From: Parvularculaceae bacterium
GTDB lineage: Bacteria; Pseudomonadota; Alphaproteobacteria; Caulobacterales; Parvularculaceae
DNA length: 8,070 nt
Direction: 5' to 3'
Assembly (NCBI GenBank): GCA_004213235.1
Contig: SHAI01000116.1
Span: 1-8,070 of the forward strand
The first letter of the stretch is position 1. Each line of letters opens with the position of its first letter. Both the position numbers and the translations under genes were made by a program. Positions 6,429 to 8,070 of the stretch are shown here, one piece after another. The notes beneath the pieces are model-generated. The model saw only the letters and a program-made list of their open reading frames with translations. It was not told where the DNA came from and made no database searches.

Positions 6429-7208
6429 TTACATTTGAAAACTGTCGCCGAGATACACTCTGCGAACATCTTGGTCGCCGACGATATCGTCGGGCTTGCC
6501 TTCGACCAGCACTTGCCCCTCATGAATGATGTAGGCACGGTCGATGATATCGAGCGTTTCACGCACGTTATGGTCAGTAATAAGAACGCCAAGCCCGCGC
6601 TGTTTCAGATGCATCACGAGTTCACGGATGTCTGAAATGGCAAGCGGATCAATCCCGGCAAAAGGCTCGTCTAGGAGCATAAAGGCAGGGCCAGTCGCCA
6701 GCGCGCGAGCGATCTCCACCCGGCGCCGTTCACCGCCTGAAAGGGCGAGCGCCGGCGCGCTGCGGATATGGGTAATGTTGAACTCACTCAGCAGGTCATC
6801 AATCAGGGCTTGCTGCTTGTCTTTGTTGCGGTGCACAAGCTCAACCACGGCGCGAAGGTTTTGCTCAACCGTGAGGCCGCGAAAAATAGACGCTTCCTGG
6901 GGCAGATAGCCAACACCGAGGCGGGCGCGCTGGTACATCGGCAATCGCGTAACATCGTGGCCGTCTATGGTGATGGTGCCCTGATCAGCCGGTATGAGGC
7001 CGGTGATCATATAAAAGCAGGTTGTTTTACCCGCACCGTTTGGCCCCAAAAGGCCAACAACCTCGCCGCGGTTCACGCCCATAGACACATCCCGCACGAC
7101 CGGGCGGCGTTTAAAGCTCTTGCCCAAATGGTTTGCGTGTAGGCCGCCATTTCCGTCCACAACGTGCGGGCGGAGCTTCGGTTTGGTGATGTCGTCTACG
7201 CTTGCCAT
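6429..7208 (-). CDS. lptB: LPS export ABC transporter ATP-binding protein LptB
   Basis: LptB is the cytoplasmic ATPase that, as a dimer with LptF and LptG, extracts lipopolysaccharide from the inner membrane and drives it along the LptC-LptA bridge. All nucleotide-binding motifs are visible in the 259 residues: Walker A GPNGAGKT (55-62), Q-loop Gln104 in YLPQEASIFR, signature LSGGE (156-160), Walker B FMLLDEP (176-182) with Glu181 catalytic, and the H-loop His213 in TDHNVRETL. The segment FAGIDPLAISDI after Walker B is typical of LptB rather than of the related branched-chain amino acid ATPases. An N-terminal extension of about 20 residues precedes the domain compared with the E. coli protein (241 residues). 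The ATG at 7208 has a weak GGGT-type binding site. It follows lptA by 71 bp. Confidence 0.96.
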   Translation of the reverse strand: MASVDDITKPKLRPHVVDGNGGLHANHLGKSFKRRPVVRDVSMGVNRGEVVGLLGPNGAGKTTCFYMITGLIPADQGTITIDGHDVTRLPMYQRARLGVGYLPQEASIFRGLTVEQNLRAVVELVHRNKDKQQALIDDLLSEFNITHIRSAPALALSGGERRRVEIARALATGPAFMLLDEPFAGIDPLAISDIRELVMHLKQRGLGVLITDHNVRETLDIIDRAYIIHEGQVLVEGKPDDIVGDQDVRRVYLGDSFQM

Positions 7209-7211
7209 GAT

Positions 7212-7223
7212 ATTACCCGTAAT
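7212..7223. repeat. Small inverted repeat overlapping the lptB ribosome-binding region
   Basis: ATTAC and GTAAT flank a central CC, making a 12-bp imperfect palindrome three bases upstream of the lptB start codon. It covers the only candidate Shine-Dalgarno (GGGTAA on the minus strand). With such short arms and a two-base centre it would not fold as RNA, so a DNA-binding role or chance is more likely. Confidence 0.25.
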
Positions 7224-7279
7224 AAGGTGGAGGTGCTAAAGGATTAATAAAAACGGGGCAGGGGGCACCGGTGTGGTGT

Positions 7280-7792
7280 TTATGAGGAGTCTTCGACGGA
7301 TTTCGTGTAAAACAGGCCACGGATTCGCCGCCCTTCCGGTGCGGTGAAGCGGATCTTCCCCGTATCGACCCAGTAGACCAGCTTGCCACCGCGCATAATC
7401 TGCTTGCCTTGCGTTACCACAACGCGGCCGGTCATCGTGAGGCTCCTGTCTTGTTCGTCGTAAACTGCTTCGTCACCGGATATCGTTTCGCTACCGTTCG
7501 AATATCTGACGTCGCCGCGGGCGTGAATCTCGTCGACACTGCTATCATTTGAACCAAAGATAACGAGCTTATCAGTGGTCAACAGTGCCTCGCCCTGAAC
7601 CACCTGAACGTTCCCTGTCCAGGTCGTGACTTCTTCCACCCGTTCCAGGCGCTCGCTGGTAATGTCCAGCGGCTCATCGGACGTGGCGACAAGCTGGGCA
7701 TTCGCGCCACTATTGGCGAAGACTGAGGTCAAAAGTATCGTTGCGATGGCGAAACGATATTCAATTAGCTGACGGGAAGCCCATCTGAACAT
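7280..7792 (-). CDS. lptA: Periplasmic LPS transport protein LptA
   Basis: LptA is the periplasmic bridge protein that carries lipopolysaccharide from LptC to LptD. With the ATG at 7792 the product has 170 residues: a signal peptide of about 32 (MFRWASRQLIEYRFAIATIL, then LTSVFANSGANA, with cleavage likely before Gln33), then an OstA/LptA beta-jellyroll domain. The domain shows PLDITSERLERV (41-52), TWTGNVQVVQGEALLTTDKL (57-76), IHARGDVRYSNGSETISGDE (89-108) and LTMTGRVVVTQGKQIMRGGK (118-137). A longer frame starts at 7843 but overlaps lptC and would put 17 polar residues before the signal peptide. The shorter start has AAGGG (7801-7805) 8 nt upstream, overlapping the lptC stop codon, which suggests translational coupling. 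No cysteine or missing block is evident. Confidence 0.92.
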   Translation of the reverse strand: MFRWASRQLIEYRFAIATILLTSVFANSGANAQLVATSDEPLDITSERLERVEEVTTWTGNVQVVQGEALLTTDKLVIFGSNDSSVDEIHARGDVRYSNGSETISGDEAVYDEQDRSLTMTGRVVVTQGKQIMRGGKLVYWVDTGKIRFTAPEGRRIRGLFYTKSVEDSS

Positions 7793-7803
7793 TCGAAATT
7801 CCC

Positions 7804-8070
7804 TTATTCTTGTTCTTGCGGGGAGCGGGTTGGATCGGGGCAATCGCCTAGATCAGCTGATCCGCGATTATCAGCTTTGCAGTTTGGGCGCTCGAGATTG
7901 GGGTAGATCCGGGTCTGCACATTGCCCTCAAAAATCACTTTGCGCGCATTATTATCGGCAAACATCCGGTCCGCCCGCAATGTTGCGCCGCGTGGTCCTT
8001 CCCCGCTAACGCCGGCGGTGCTCGTGATGGTTTCATCGTCGATCAAAAATGTTGCATCCGGTGTGCGAAG
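7804..8070 (-). CDS. lptC: LptC, LPS export system periplasmic protein, C-terminal part
   Basis: Only the last 88 codons lie in the window; the open frame continues past 8070, so the N-terminal membrane anchor is not visible. The segment VSGEGPRGATLRADRMFADN, then NARKVIFEGNVQTRIYP, matches the end of the LptC/YrbK beta-jellyroll in alphaproteobacteria, and the position directly before lptA is the standard one. LptC sits in the inner membrane with a periplasmic domain that takes lipopolysaccharide from LptB2FG and passes it to LptA. After the conserved TRIYP block there is a polar tail of about 31 residues, with two cysteines 13 apart, ending SPQEQE. The stop codon overlaps the lptA Shine-Dalgarno, with 11 bp between stop and start. 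Confidence 0.88.
   Translation of the reverse strand, partial: LRTPDATFLIDDETITSTAGVSGEGPRGATLRADRMFADNNARKVIFEGNVQTRIYPNLERPNCKADNRGSADLGDCPDPTRSPQEQE

Overview
The window looks like a chromosomal segment of an alphaproteobacterium. The evidence is the gene order lptC-lptA-lptB-rpoN-hpf-ptsN on the minus strand, a DUF1150 gene (a family largely confined to Alphaproteobacteria) beside ptsN, a moderately GC-rich composition, and alphaproteobacterial protein features such as the long two-domain HPF. The genus cannot be named from sequence alone. No mobile element, CRISPR array, rRNA or tRNA was seen. This is a conserved housekeeping region, not an accessory island.

Layout from left to right. 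Positions 1-84 hold the N-terminal tip of an unidentified minus-strand membrane or exported protein. Positions 279-1616 (minus) encode a 12-TM MFS transporter of the LplT / Aas N-terminal type, probably a lysophospholipid transporter. A 302-bp divergent intergenic region (1617-1918) carries a candidate plus-strand promoter, a direct repeat, a 10-bp palindrome and a long inverted repeat. uppP (1919-2734, plus) encodes undecaprenyl-diphosphatase. A DUF1150 gene (2977-3276, plus) follows, with its own apparent extended -10 promoter and a leader of about 107 nt containing a hairpin. A 14-bp tandem repeat (3 copies) lies in the convergent gap between DUF1150 and ptsN.

From 3399 to the right edge all genes are on the minus strand. 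In transcription order they are lptC (partial, runs off the window), lptA, lptB, rpoN, hpf and ptsN. lptC/lptA (11-bp gap, SD overlapping the stop codon) and lptB/rpoN (17-bp gap) are tightly packed. Gaps of 71 bp (lptA-lptB), 188 bp (rpoN-hpf) and 248 bp (hpf-ptsN) leave room for internal promoters or processing sites.

Functionally, LptC, LptA and LptB belong to the LPS export machine. UppP recycles the lipid carrier for peptidoglycan and other envelope polymers. The MFS protein may handle lysophospholipids. Together they make an envelope-biogenesis neighbourhood. RpoN (sigma-54), HPF and PtsN (EIIA-Ntr) form the classic nitrogen/stress regulatory cluster. Start codons for hpf, lptA and DUF1150 were placed downstream of the longest open frames because strong Shine-Dalgarno sequences and family N-termini point there. 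I found no convincing previously undescribed system; the best leads are non-coding features and are scored modestly.
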